A stretch of 64,000 nt of DNA from J029 sp964482495. Lineage in GTDB: Bacteria > Planctomycetota > UBA1135. The notes below the pieces were generated by a model, which searched no databases, was not told the DNA's origin, and worked only from the letters and a program-made list of their open reading frames with translations. The stretch is from the NCBI GenBank assembly GCA_964482495.1, contig CAYZXS010000008.1, positions 34,748 to 98,747 of the forward strand, given 5' to 3'. Every line of letters starts with the position of its first letter. The first letter of the stretch is position 1. This document shows, piece by piece, positions 43,233 through 54,253 of the stretch. The position numbers and the translations under genes are program-made.

Positions 43233-44095
43233 GATTCGCGGCCCTCCTTGGCGGCGCCGGTCTCCGCGGCGGCTTCGGAGGCGGCCGGCTCCTCGCCGGC
43301 CTCGGCGCCGCCTTCCTCGGGCTCGAGCAGGGCCGACAGCCGCTCCTCGAGCTGGTCGAAGGGGATCTGCCGCTGCAGCTCGCCGGCGGCGCAGAGGGCG
43401 ATCTGGCCGGTCTCCTCGCTGACCACCAAGGTGATGGCGTCCGTCTCCTCGGACAGGCCGAGGGCGGCCCGGTGGCGCGTGCCCAGGCGGCCCAGCGCGT
43501 CCGAGGCCTCCGCCAGCGGCAGCAGGCAGGCGGCGGCGTGCACCCGCTCGCCGCGGATGACCACGGCGCCGTCGTGCAGCGGTCCGCCGGGGAAGAAGAT
43601 GGTCTCGAGCAGGATGCCGCTGGCCGGGGCGTCGACCGGCACGGCGTTGTCGTAGTAGGGCGCCAGCGACACGCCGCGCTCGAAGGCGATCAGGGCGCCG
43701 ATGCGCTCCTTGGCCATGCGCTGGGCGGCGCGGGCGACCTTGGTCGCGACCTCGCTCGAGCGCTCCTCCTGGTTGAGGAAGCGCAGCAGGCCGCCGCGGC
43801 CGAAGCGGGCGATGCCCTGGCGCAGCTCGGGCTGGAACAGGATCACCAGGATGATGACGATCGCCCCCGCGACCAGCCGGAAGATCTCGAGCAGGACCGG
43901 CGTCTCGGGGTAGATGTTGAGCAGGCCGTAGAGGCCGAAGGTCACCACCAAGAAGGCGCCCAGGCCGCGCAGCAGGCCGCCCCCGCGGGTGCTGCGGAGG
44001 AAGCGCAGCACGGCGTAGAAGACCACCGCCAGCGTGCCCACCTCGATGGCGAACTGGAGGCGCTGGATGACGACGGGATCTTCGAGCCAATTCAT
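43229..44095 (-). CDS. cdaA: Diadenylate cyclase CdaA
   Basis: The 288-residue membrane enzyme makes c-di-AMP from two ATP. Three N-terminal membrane helices (about 17-33, 43-60, 70-87) are followed by the DAC domain with GPLHDGAVVIRG (D175-G-A) and LGTRHRAALGLSEETDA (R207-H-R209), both catalytic motifs intact. An acidic Glu/Ala tail (about 255-288) is extra. It overlaps cdaR-like and folP by 4 bp each. c-di-AMP usually controls potassium and turgor; no receptor lies in the window. Confidence 0.95.
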   Translation of the reverse strand: MNWLEDPVVIQRLQFAIEVGTLAVVFYAVLRFLRSTRGGGLLRGLGAFLVVTFGLYGLLNIYPETPVLLEIFRLVAGAIVIILVILFQPELRQGIARFGRGGLLRFLNQEERSSEVATKVARAAQRMAKERIGALIAFERGVSLAPYYDNAVPVDAPASGILLETIFFPGGPLHDGAVVIRGERVHAAACLLPLAEASDALGRLGTRHRAALGLSEETDAITLVVSEETGQIALCAAGELQRQIPFDQLEERLSALLEPEEGGAEAGEEPAASEAAAETGAAKEGRES

Positions 44096-45222
44096 CGGGC
44101 GATGGCCTCCTGGATGCCGGAGGGCGCGGCGGCGGCCGCGGCGCGGGCGGCGGCGGAGGCCGCCAGCACAGCATCCCAGACTTCGCCTCCCCGGTGAAGC
44201 CGCAAGATGGCGGCGCCCTGTGCGGCGGCGAGGGCCGCGGCGCCGGCGGTGCCGCCGTCGCGCTCGAGGGGCTCCCGCGGGCCGAGGGCGGCGTCCAGGC
44301 AGGACTTGCGCGAGGGCCCGACCAGCACCCGCAGGCCGAAGGCGCGCAGCGATCCCGTCCAGCCGAGCAGCTCGAGGCTCTGGGCGGCGTCCTTGGCGAA
44401 GCCGAGGCCCGGGTCGACCAGCAGCCGCTCGGGGGCCACGCCGGCGTCCAGGGCGGAACGGAGCCGAGGCGCCAGCTCGTCCATGACCGCCCCCAGCAGG
44501 TAGCGGTAATCCGTCTGCTGCCGCATGGTCGCGGGGGTGCCGCGGCTGTGCATGACGCAGAGCTCGGCCCCGGCGTCGGCGACGACCGCGGCCATCGCCG
44601 GGTCGGAGAGGCCGCTGACGTCGTTGATCATGCTCGCTCCGGCGGCCAGGCAGGCTTCGGCGACCAGGGCGGAGCGGGTGTCGACCGAGAGCGCTGCGCC
44701 CAGCGGCAGGAGCGCTTCCACGGCCGGCAGCAGCCGCTCGAGTTGACGCTCGGCCGGTACCGGCGCAGCGCCTGGGCGGGTGCTCTCGGCGCCCAGGTCC
44801 AGCCAGCTGGCGCCCTCGGCGAGGCGCTGCTCGGCCCGCTCGAGGATCGCGCCGTCGTCGCCGAGCTCGCCGCCGTCGCTGAACGAGTCCTCGGTCAGGT
44901 TGAGGACGGCCTGGAAGGCCGGCGACGGCGGCGGCTCGCCCTCGGCGGCGATCGCTCCTTGGAGGCGGGCGACGATCCAGTGGGCCCGGCACCAGGGATC
45001 GTCGACCGGGCCGGCGGCGAGCCGGGCGAGGTGGCCGCGGTCGTCGAGCAGGCGGTAGCAGGCAGAGCCGTCGGGCAGGCCCGGTCCGGGCACGACCCCG
45101 AGGCCGTCCAGGGCCTCCTCGCACTCGGCGCTGCCCGGCGCCGGCCCGCGCCACCAACCCTCTCCGACGGAGCAGGCGTGGTGGGGGAGCTCAAAATGCG
45201 GAATGTCCCAAGGCCTCGCCAC
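44092..45222 (-). CDS. folP: Dihydropteroate synthase with a long N-terminal extension
   Basis: The 376-residue protein carries a TIM-barrel FolP from residue about 104: LNLTEDSFSDGG (107-118; most enzymes have T-P), DLGAESTRPGA, INDVSG, VMHSRGTPATMRQ, DPGLGFAKD, GPSRKS and the C-terminal LHRGGEVWDAV (usual RVHDV is LHRGG). Folate synthesis from pterin and p-aminobenzoate is the expected role. The first 100 residues, with four cysteines, match nothing I recognise. It overlaps cdaA by ATGA. Confidence 0.93.
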   Translation of the reverse strand: MARPWDIPHFELPHHACSVGEGWWRGPAPGSAECEEALDGLGVVPGPGLPDGSACYRLLDDRGHLARLAAGPVDDPWCRAHWIVARLQGAIAAEGEPPPSPAFQAVLNLTEDSFSDGGELGDDGAILERAEQRLAEGASWLDLGAESTRPGAAPVPAERQLERLLPAVEALLPLGAALSVDTRSALVAEACLAAGASMINDVSGLSDPAMAAVVADAGAELCVMHSRGTPATMRQQTDYRYLLGAVMDELAPRLRSALDAGVAPERLLVDPGLGFAKDAAQSLELLGWTGSLRAFGLRVLVGPSRKSCLDAALGPREPLERDGGTAGAAALAAAQGAAILRLHRGGEVWDAVLAASAAARAAAAAAPSGIQEAIAR

Positions 45223-45274
45223 GCGCGGAGTTTAGCGTCCCCAGCCCGGTTTCCGATGGCGGCGGCCCGGGGAT

Positions 45275-47544
<2,270 letters not shown>

Positions 47545-47548
<4 letters not shown>

Positions 47549-48045
47549 TCCTCTGCGTTCTCGGCCCGCTCTTCCAGACGGACGCCTACTTCTATTACGA
47601 CACTTTCGGCCATGGAATCGAGGATTTCGAGCATGGCCCGGCGGGCGTCCTCCCCGGCGGCGGGCAGGAATTCGAGGGTGCGGCGGATCCGCCCCTTGGC
47701 GAGGATGCCGCCAGCGCGGTCCTCGAGGGTCCAGGCGACCTGGATCTGGCTGCTCCCGAGCACCGCCTCGCCGGCCTCGCCGCGTACCGCGGCGCCGCGG
47801 CGCGGGTCCTCCAGGGTGGTGCGCAGGACCCATTCGGCCGGCTCATGGTCCAGACGCAGCTCCAGGAGCTGTTGCAGGTCCCCCCGCACGGCGTGGGTGA
47901 AGTCAGCCTCCAAGCCGCGCCAGCGGCTGGCGTTGGCGGCGGTGGGCACGGCGATCGTCCGCCCGCCCCCGACCGCCGGGTCGAGGACGCGGTAGCCGCA
48001 GCCGGCCAGGGCCAGCGCCGCGGCGGCGATCACCAGGCTCCTCAT
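47545..48045 (-). CDS. lptE: LptE-like LPS-assembly lipoprotein
   Basis: The 166-residue protein has a lipoprotein signal ending LAGCGYR, the typical GCGY start of LptE, followed by TIAVPTAANASRWRGLEADFTHAVRGDL and a beta-sheet body with a long second helix. LptE plugs the LptD barrel that inserts lipopolysaccharide. Sequence is diverged, so the call leans on the N-terminus, size and position. ATGA overlaps on both sides. Confidence 0.75.
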
Positions 48046-48956
48046 GCGTCCTCGTCTTCCTGGTACTGCTCCATCGGCGGGTCCTCCGGCAGGGCCGCGA
48101 TCCGCGACTCGGCCTCGGCGGCGATGTCCTCGAAGGAGCTGGTCCGGGCCTTCATGTAGTGGTAGCGGGCGCCGCGGACGTTGCCGATGGTCTCGTAGTA
48201 GTCGCCGAGCTCGAACTCGCGCTCGTCGCGGAAGCGGTTGAGCTGCTGCAGCGCCTCCTCGGCCTCGGCCCGGTAGAGGCCCGAGGGGTGGTTCTGGAGG
48301 TAGAAGCCAAGCTGGGCGGCGGAGTGGTCGATCATCCGGGCGTCCACCCAGGGGCCGTCGATCTGGAGGAAGCCGCACATGCCCAGCCGGTAGTTCGCCA
48401 GATCGGTGAACTCCGAGTCGGGGTGGTTCTCGAGCAGCAGCCGGTAGTCCAGCGAGGCCTCGCCGAACTCCTTCTCGTCGTAGGAGTAGTTGGCGGTCGT
48501 GGCCAGCGCCTGGGGGGCGTAGGGGCCGCGCGGGGCCCAGGCGGCCAGGTTGTGCAGGGTGACGATGCCGCGGCTGCGGTCGGTGAAGATGCCGAAGGCC
48601 TTGCGCCGGCCTTCGAGCAGGTCGAGCCCCATCTCGTAGAGCCGCCGCTCGACGCGCTCGGACTCGCGGGCGACGCCGGCGAAGAGCAGGTACTCCTCGT
48701 AGTGGTGGATCGCCCGGTCCCAGTCCTCGCGCTGGTGGGCGACGTCGCCGGCGAGGAGGCTGTACTCACCCTGGGAGGAGCGGTCGAAGTACTCGCGCTC
48801 CAAATCCTCGAGGGCGTTGTAAGCGTCCCCGAGCTCGCCTTCGGCGGCCAGGGCGCGGGCCGCCTCGAGGTCGGCGGAGGAGTAGGGCTCCGGCGGCTGG
48901 CTGTTGCAGGCCGTCAGGAGGAGCGGGAGCAGGAGCGGAAGGGCGGTACGGTTCAC
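48042..48956 (-). CDS. BamD-like TPR outer-membrane lipoprotein
   Basis: The 304-residue protein has a lipobox (LLTACNS) and consecutive TPR-like helices (DAYNALEDLEREYFDRS, WDRAIHHYEEYLLF, EASLDYRLLLENHPDSEFTDLANYRLGMC, GLYRAEAEEALQQLNRFRDE). The layout matches BamD/YfiO, which helps insert outer-membrane barrels; NHPDSEFTD and DYYETIGNVRGARYHY resemble BamD repeats. Neighbouring lptE supports an envelope role. It is coupled to recO by an ATGA overlap. Confidence 0.82.
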   Translation of the reverse strand: MNRTALPLLLPLLLTACNSQPPEPYSSADLEAARALAAEGELGDAYNALEDLEREYFDRSSQGEYSLLAGDVAHQREDWDRAIHHYEEYLLFAGVARESERVERRLYEMGLDLLEGRRKAFGIFTDRSRGIVTLHNLAAWAPRGPYAPQALATTANYSYDEKEFGEASLDYRLLLENHPDSEFTDLANYRLGMCGFLQIDGPWVDARMIDHSAAQLGFYLQNHPSGLYRAEAEEALQQLNRFRDEREFELGDYYETIGNVRGARYHYMKARTSSFEDIAAEAESRIAALPEDPPMEQYQEDEDA

Positions 48957-49750
48957 CGGTTCGCGGTCGGGTGGAGCCGGCGTCGCAGGAAGTCCCAGGC
49001 GCGCGGCGGTCTCTCCAGGTGGAAGTGGAGGAAATCGCCCAGGATTGTAAGGCAGGCCTCCCGATCCACCGAATCGGCTTGCTCGGCGGCCAGCGGCTGG
49101 TCAGCGCGCAGGGCCCGCAGCAAGGCGAGTTGGGCTGGCAGGATGCGGCGGCTGGCCTGCTCCGGTCGGGGGGAGCCGGCCGGGATGACGCCCCCGTCGG
49201 CGGCGGAGAACCAGCGGGGCGCCTCAGGCGCTCCTGCCGCTGCCGCGGCGGAGCTGGCCTCCGGGTCTGCCGGGTCGCCCTCCGCGCCCGGGTCCAGGAC
49301 CGGAGCCAGGCCGAGCAGGTCGAGGCCGCGCACCAGGCTGCGGAGGAGTTGTGCGGCCGGTTCGGCGCCCTCCGCGAGCTCGTGCAGGGCCTGGAGGAGG
49401 TAGTGGAAGGCCGCGGCGGCCTCCGGGCCGGGCGGAGCGGCCAGCTCGGCCAGCTCGGCGGCCAGCCCGGCCACGGCCAGGCGGTCGGGGTCGGCCGACA
49501 GCCCGCTCATGCGGTCGAGCAGCCGCGCGCGGTAGAGGTTCAGCAGCTCGGCGCCGTCCGGCCCGCCGAACTCGAGCTCGACCAGGGCCCAGGTGTCGAG
49601 CACGCCCATCCAGCCGCTGGTGGGCTTGTAGGCGCCCTTGGCCAGCAGCGCCATGACGCCGCTGCCGGGGGTCAGGACGCGCAGCGCCAGCGAGGTCTCC
49701 GAGTAGGGCCAGCGCCGGAGCACGACGGCCGGCGAGGTCTGCCGCCTCAC
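48953..49750 (-). CDS. recO: DNA repair protein RecO
   Basis: The 265-residue protein begins at GTG with an OB-fold start (TSPAVVLRRWPYSETSLALRVLTPGSGVMALLAKGAYKPTS), followed by a helical domain, as in RecO, the RecF-pathway mediator that loads RecA. No zinc CxxC pair is visible. An Ala/Asp-rich insert (about 175-205) is unusual. The GTG overlaps the stop of the CNNM-like gene (GTGA). Confidence 0.85.
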   Translation of the reverse strand: MRRQTSPAVVLRRWPYSETSLALRVLTPGSGVMALLAKGAYKPTSGWMGVLDTWALVELEFGGPDGAELLNLYRARLLDRMSGLSADPDRLAVAGLAAELAELAAPPGPEAAAAFHYLLQALHELAEGAEPAAQLLRSLVRGLDLLGLAPVLDPGAEGDPADPEASSAAAAAGAPEAPRWFSAADGGVIPAGSPRPEQASRRILPAQLALLRALRADQPLAAEQADSVDREACLTILGDFLHFHLERPPRAWDFLRRRLHPTANR

Positions 49751-51090
49751 GCCGGGCCGCTCTCCGCGCCCGGCTCGGCGCGAGTGACCCGGACCCTTTG
49801 GATGCGCCGGTCGTCGGCCTCGACCACCTCGAGCACGACGCCGTCGACCTGCACCGACTCCCCGTCGGTGGGGATGTGGCCGAAGCGGTCGAAGAGCAGG
49901 CCGGCGAGGGTGTCGTAGTCCTTGTCCTCGGGCAGGCGGGCGTCGAAGACCTCGTTCAGGTCGGCGACGCCGTAGCGGCCGTCGACCTCCAGCTCGTCCG
50001 GGGAGCGGCGGTCGAAGTGGAGCGACTCGTCCTCGGGGTCGTGCTCGTCCTCGATCTCGCCGACGATCTCCTCGAGCAGGTCCTCGACCGTGACCACGCC
50101 AGCGGTGCCGCCGTACTCGTCCACGACCACGGCGAGGTGGACCCGGCGGCGGCGCAACTCCTCGAGCAAGGCCGGCACGCGCATGGTCTCGGGCACGAAG
50201 TACGGCTGGCGCATGTGCTCGCGGACCGGGGCGGCGGCGGCCGCGGCGTCGGTGGCCACCCGGTGCAGGGCGTCCTTGACGTAGAAGACGCCGATGACGT
50301 GGTCGAGGTCCTCTTCGATGACCAGGATGCGGGAGTGGCCGTCCTCGTGGGAGCTCTGCAGGGCTTCGGCCAAGGTGGCGGAGACCGGCACCGCGGTCAG
50401 GTCGGTGCGCGGGGTCATGACCTCGGCGGCGTCGACCTCGGGCAGATCGATCACGTGGGCGATCATGCGGCGCTCGGTCTCGTCCAGCTCGGATTCGCGG
50501 TCCTGCTCCTGGGCCACCTCGATCAGGTCGGCGGCGAGGCTCTCGGCGGCCTGGTGGCCGGGGTCGGCCCCGAGGGCGCGCAGGCTGGCGTCGATGGCGG
50601 CGGTGAGCGGGCGCAGCGGCAGGCTGAGCAGGCGCACCAGCGGCAGCACGGCGAGCAGGGCGCGCGTGAAGCGTCCGCGCACGGCGAGGGCTGGCAGGGC
50701 CTCGAGCACCAGGCCGGCGAAGAGGAGAGCGCCGGCGAAGAGCGGCAGGCGCCCGGCGGGGGCGAGCAGCTCGGACTGGCGCAGGATGAGGACCGCCGCG
50801 CCGACCACGCAGGCCAGGCGCAGGATGCCGGCCCCGACCGTGAGGTGGTGGCCGCGCCGCTCGAGCTCGATGCGCAGGCGGCGCTTCCGTTCCTCCGGGC
50901 AGTCGTCGAGGAAGGCGCCGCGCAAGGGCGAGCTCAGCAGAGCGCGCAGGCCGCCGAACAGGGCGCCGGCGAGGATCAGGAGGACCGGCAGGAGCAAGCT
51001 GTCGCTGGTCCAAGCCTCGTTGGCTGCACCTGGATCCACCAGCGCGGCGAGCGCCGTGGCGGAGAGGGGTTCAAACGGTGGCTCGTGCAA
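49747..51090 (-). CDS. CNNM/CorC-type membrane protein with CBS pair
   Basis: The 447-residue protein has an N-terminal membrane domain with four helices, then two CBS motifs (EVMTPRTDLTAVPVSATLAEAL and VPALLEELRRRRVHLAVVVDEYGGTAGVVTVEDLLEEIVGEI) and a C-terminal CorC_HlyC domain. These proteins are linked to magnesium or cobalt efflux and were once called hemolysins. It is the promoter-proximal gene of the ten-gene operon running to 40104. Confidence 0.92.
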   Translation of the reverse strand: MHEPPFEPLSATALAALVDPGAANEAWTSDSLLLPVLLILAGALFGGLRALLSSPLRGAFLDDCPEERKRRLRIELERRGHHLTVGAGILRLACVVGAAVLILRQSELLAPAGRLPLFAGALLFAGLVLEALPALAVRGRFTRALLAVLPLVRLLSLPLRPLTAAIDASLRALGADPGHQAAESLAADLIEVAQEQDRESELDETERRMIAHVIDLPEVDAAEVMTPRTDLTAVPVSATLAEALQSSHEDGHSRILVIEEDLDHVIGVFYVKDALHRVATDAAAAAAPVREHMRQPYFVPETMRVPALLEELRRRRVHLAVVVDEYGGTAGVVTVEDLLEEIVGEIEDEHDPEDESLHFDRRSPDELEVDGRYGVADLNEVFDARLPEDKDYDTLAGLLFDRFGHIPTDGESVQVDGVVLEVVEADDRRIQRVRVTRAEPGAESGPA

Positions 51091-51209
51091 GGACGGTCAA
51101 TCGGACGGGGATTGCCCCGGAAGACGATCATACCCGCTCAGGGTTGCTTCTTTTTCGGCAGGATGGTGCGCGAGGCCGCAGGGAATCGGCGAGGGCTTAG
51201 GATTCCGAG

Positions 51210-52472
51210 GTGGAAGCCTCCCGCTGCGACCTGTTGCTGCACGGCGCTTCGGCGGTCGTGACCCTGGATCCCGGCGGTCCCGAGCCGGTGCCGCCGGCCG
51301 AGCTCGGGGGGCTCCCGGTTCACGCGGCGGGGGCGGTGGCCGTCCTCGACGGGAAAGTGGCCGCCGTGGGGCCTGAGGAGGAGCTCCGGCGCTCCTGGAG
51401 GCCGGAGCGCTGCCTCGACGCCGCCGGAGGCCTGGTCGTGCCCGCCTTCGTCGACGGCCACACCCACCCGGCCTTTGCCGCCGGGAGGGCCGAGGAGTTC
51501 GACTGGCGGGCAGAAGGGATTTCCTACGTCGAGATCGCCCAACGCGGCGGGGGCATCCTCTCGAGCGTTCGCGCGGTGCGCGAGGCCAGCGAGGAGCAGC
51601 TCACCGCCTGCGTCGCCGGGCACTTTCGGCGCATGATCCGGCACGGGACGGGCAGCTGCGAGGCCAAGTCTGGCTACGGGCTGAGCACCGAGGAGGAGCT
51701 GAAGTCGCTCCGGGCGATCCGGGCGGCCGCCGCAGCCACCGGCATGACCGTCTTCCCGACCTTCTTGGGGGCGCACATGGTGCCGATGGAGCACCGGGAG
51801 GCCCCGGATCGCTACGTGGACATCCTGTGCCAGGAGTCGCTGCCGGCGGTGCGGGAGTCCGGCCTGGCCCGGGCGGCGGACGTCTTCATCGAGGGCCACG
51901 CCTTCGATCTGGATCGATCCCGCCGGTATTTGGAGCGTGCGAAGGAACTTGGTTTCTCCTTGCGGGTGCACGCGGAGCAATTCGAGGTCCTCGGCGGGGC
52001 GGCCCTGGCGGCCGAGCTGGGGGCGGAGTGCGCCGACCACCTGGAGGTCCTGGACGATGCCGGCCTGGAGGCCCTGGCCCTGAGCCGGCGGACCTACGCC
52101 GGCCTGCTGCCGGCGGTGCCCCACTTCTTGCGCCAGGCCGCCGATGCCCCGGCGCGGCGCCTGATCCAGGCCGGGGTGCCGTATTTCGTGGCCACGGACT
52201 TCAATCCTGGATCCAGCTACACCCCCAGCCTGCCCGAGGCCGCCCACTTCGCCCGGGTGCGCCTCAACCTCAGCGCCCTCGAGGCCCTGGCCGGGGTCAC
52301 CCTCTACGCCGCCGCCAGCCTGGGCGCCGCCGACCGCAAGGGCCGCATCGCCCCCGGCGCCGACGCCGACCTCCTCGTCCTCGACCTCCCCGACGCCTTC
52401 CACTTCGGCTACGCCTTCGGCGAGAACCCCGTGAGAAAGGTCCTCCTTTCGGGGTCAGACATCGATTGTTAA
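51210..52472 (+). CDS. hutI: Imidazolonepropionase
   Basis: The 420-residue amidohydrolase performs the third step of histidine breakdown. Start GTG 51210. Metal ligands H84 and H86 lie in VDGHTHP; further motifs are AKSGYGLS, HAEQFE and TDFNPGSSYTPSL. No other hut gene lies nearby. The normal end NPVRKV is followed by LLSGSDIDC; the last six residues and the stop come from the palindromic repeat starting at 52447, so the native C-terminus was replaced or extended by the element. Confidence 0.95.
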   Translation: MEASRCDLLLHGASAVVTLDPGGPEPVPPAELGGLPVHAAGAVAVLDGKVAAVGPEEELRRSWRPERCLDAAGGLVVPAFVDGHTHPAFAAGRAEEFDWRAEGISYVEIAQRGGGILSSVRAVREASEEQLTACVAGHFRRMIRHGTGSCEAKSGYGLSTEEELKSLRAIRAAAAATGMTVFPTFLGAHMVPMEHREAPDRYVDILCQESLPAVRESGLARAADVFIEGHAFDLDRSRRYLERAKELGFSLRVHAEQFEVLGGAALAAELGAECADHLEVLDDAGLEALALSRRTYAGLLPAVPHFLRQAADAPARRLIQAGVPYFVATDFNPGSSYTPSLPEAAHFARVRLNLSALEALAGVTLYAAASLGAADRKGRIAPGADADLLVLDLPDAFHFGYAFGENPVRKVLLSGSDIDC

Positions 52473-52511
52473 TCGATGTCCGACCTCGATTAACAATCGA
52501 CGTCTGACCCC
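52447..52511. repeat. Dispersed palindromic repeat (full copy) at the hutI 3' end
   Basis: Bases 52451-52511 form a 61-nt near-perfect palindrome, GGGGTCAGACATCGATTGTT reading to its complement ending GTCTGACCCC, with about two mismatched pairs. Smaller palindromes (ATCGAT, GATTGTTAATC) lie inside. The left end including TTTC is shared with 12986-13030. No transposase is in the window. It resembles REP/BIME-type extragenic palindromes. Confidence 0.85.
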
Positions 52512-52528
52512 TAAGCGCTTTTCTTCAC

Positions 52529-52556
52529 TTGAGTTGTGGTAGGGTTGAACTAGTTC
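52529..52556 (+). promoter_or_regulatory. Possible promoter of the CBS gene
   Basis: TTGAGT (52529-52534) and TAGTTC (52551-52556), 16 bp apart, sit just before a GGAGG ribosome site (about 52565) for the CBS gene. Weak motif-only call. Confidence 0.25.
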
Positions 52557-52577
52557 CTGGTTCTGGAGGTTCCCTGA

Positions 52578-52994
52578 ATGACCACTGTGCGTGATCTCAT
52601 CGGCCGGCAGGAGCGGGTCGTTTTCGTCGATGCCGACGTCACCGTCCGTGAAGCGGCCAAGGCCATGGGCCAAGTCAACGTCGGCTGCACGGCCATCCTC
52701 GAGGACGGCAAGCTCGTCGGCCTCTTCACCGAGCGCGACGTGCTCAAGCGGGCCCTGCTCCAGGACATGAACGTCGACGAGGTCAAGGTCAGCGAGGTCA
52801 TGACCCGCGAGGTCGTCAGCTGCGGCCCGGACACCGACGTCCGCATGGCCCGCCTCCTGCTCAAGGACCACCACATCCGCCACCTGCCGGTGGTGGAGGA
52901 CGACGGCCGCCTGCTCGGCGTGCTCTCGATCCGGGACCTGGTCCTGGAAGAGCTCGAGGAGATGCGCAAGTACCTCCGCCTGGAAGAGGACTGA
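52578..52994 (+). CDS. Stand-alone CBS-pair protein
   Basis: The 138-residue soluble protein is only two CBS motifs (VTVREAAKAMGQVNVGCTAILEDGKLVGLFTERD and DVRMARLLLKDHHIRHLPVVEDDGRLLGVLSIRDL). Such modules bind adenine nucleotides or signal dinucleotides and often act as energy sensors. Whether it might sense c-di-AMP made by CdaA is speculation. It has a good GGAGG ribosome site and its own upstream region. Confidence 0.9.
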   Translation: MTTVRDLIGRQERVVFVDADVTVREAAKAMGQVNVGCTAILEDGKLVGLFTERDVLKRALLQDMNVDEVKVSEVMTREVVSCGPDTDVRMARLLLKDHHIRHLPVVEDDGRLLGVLSIRDLVLEELEEMRKYLRLEED

Positions 52995-53060
52995 TCCGGC
53001 CCGAACGGCCCGGCGCAGCGCCTGTAGACTGACGGGATTCGCGGCTCGCCCGCAACCGTC

Positions 53061-54242
53061 ATGACCGCCGTCGTCGTCGCAAGCGCCGTCCGTACGCCCA
53101 TCGGGAGATATCTCGGCGGGCTCTCGACCCTCTCCGCCCCCGACCTGGGCGAGACCGCCGTCCGCGGCGCCCTCGCCGCCGCCGGGGTGGCCGCCGAGGA
53201 GGTCGACTCCCTGTTCTTCGGCCACGGCCGCCAGGCCGGCTCCGGCCCCAACCCGGCGCGTCAGGTCGCCCACCGCGCCGGCGTCCCGCAGGAATCGCCC
53301 TCGGCCACGATCAACCAGGCCTGCGCCTCGGGCATGAAGTGCCTGCAGCTCGCCGCCGACGAGATCGTGCTCGGCCGCAGCCAGGTCGTCGTCGCCGGCG
53401 GCATGGAGAGCATGTCCACCCTGCCCTTCGTCCTCGACCGCATGCGCACCGGCTACCGCCTCGGCCACGCGCCGGTGGTCGACCTGATGTACAAGGACGG
53501 CTTCAACTGCCCGATCTCGGACATGATCATGGGCGAGACCGCCGAGCTGCTGGCGCAGGAGCGGAACATCAGCCGCCAGGCCCAGGACGAGTTCGCGCTC
53601 GCCAGCCAGCACAAGGCCGGCGCCGCGGTCGAGGCCGGCCGCTTCGCCGACGAGATCGTCCCGGTCACCGTCAAGGGCCGCAAGGGCGACACCGTCGTCG
53701 ACGCCGACGAGCACCTGCGCCCCGACACTACCGTCGAGAAGCTCGGCCGCCTGCCCGCGGTCTTCGACCGCGACAAGGGCACCGTCAGCGCCGGCAACAG
53801 CTCCGGCATCACCGACGGCGCCGCGGCCATGGTCGTGATGAGCGCCGCCGAGGCCGAGCGCCGCGGCATCGAGCCGCTGGCGACCCTCACCGACGCCCAC
53901 GTCACCGGCACCGACCCCAAGCGCATGGGCCTCGGCCCGGTGCCCGCCACCCGCGCGCTGCTCGCGCGCACCGGGCTGTCCCTCGACGACTTCGAGCTCG
54001 TCGAGCTCAACGAGGCCTTCGCCGCCCAGGTGCTGGCCTGCCTCCAGGAGCTGCCGATCGAGCTGGAGCGGCTCAACGTCAACGGCGGCTCGATCGCCCT
54101 CGGCCACCCGATCGGCTGCACCGGCGCCCGCTTCATCGTCACGCTGCTGCACGAGATGAAGCGCCGCGGCAGCCGGCGCGGCCTCGCGACCCTGTGCGTC
54201 TCCGGAGGCCTCGGCATGTCCGCCGCCTTCGAGCGCAACTGA
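53061..54242 (+). CDS. Thiolase (acetyl-CoA C-acetyltransferase type)
   Basis: The 393-residue enzyme has nucleophile C88 in INQACASGMKCL, the GHPIGCTGAR histidine loop and a C-terminal LCVSGGLGMSAAFE cysteine motif; NEAFA is present. It either condenses two acetyl-CoA or cleaves 3-ketoacyl-CoA. It heads an operon with two peptidyl-prolyl isomerase genes and an enoyl-CoA hydratase, so fatty-acid or butyrate-type metabolism is likely. Confidence 0.95.
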   Translation: MTAVVVASAVRTPIGRYLGGLSTLSAPDLGETAVRGALAAAGVAAEEVDSLFFGHGRQAGSGPNPARQVAHRAGVPQESPSATINQACASGMKCLQLAADEIVLGRSQVVVAGGMESMSTLPFVLDRMRTGYRLGHAPVVDLMYKDGFNCPISDMIMGETAELLAQERNISRQAQDEFALASQHKAGAAVEAGRFADEIVPVTVKGRKGDTVVDADEHLRPDTTVEKLGRLPAVFDRDKGTVSAGNSSGITDGAAAMVVMSAAEAERRGIEPLATLTDAHVTGTDPKRMGLGPVPATRALLARTGLSLDDFELVELNEAFAAQVLACLQELPIELERLNVNGGSIALGHPIGCTGARFIVTLLHEMKRRGSRRGLATLCVSGGLGMSAAFERN

Positions 54243-54253
54243 TCCAGATTCCC

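Noticed and set aside
48953..51013. A 686-residue minus-strand frame suggesting a RecO fusion
   Set aside because: The N-terminal part is a shadow of the CNNM/CorC gene; recO starts at the GTG 49750 with a GTGA overlap.
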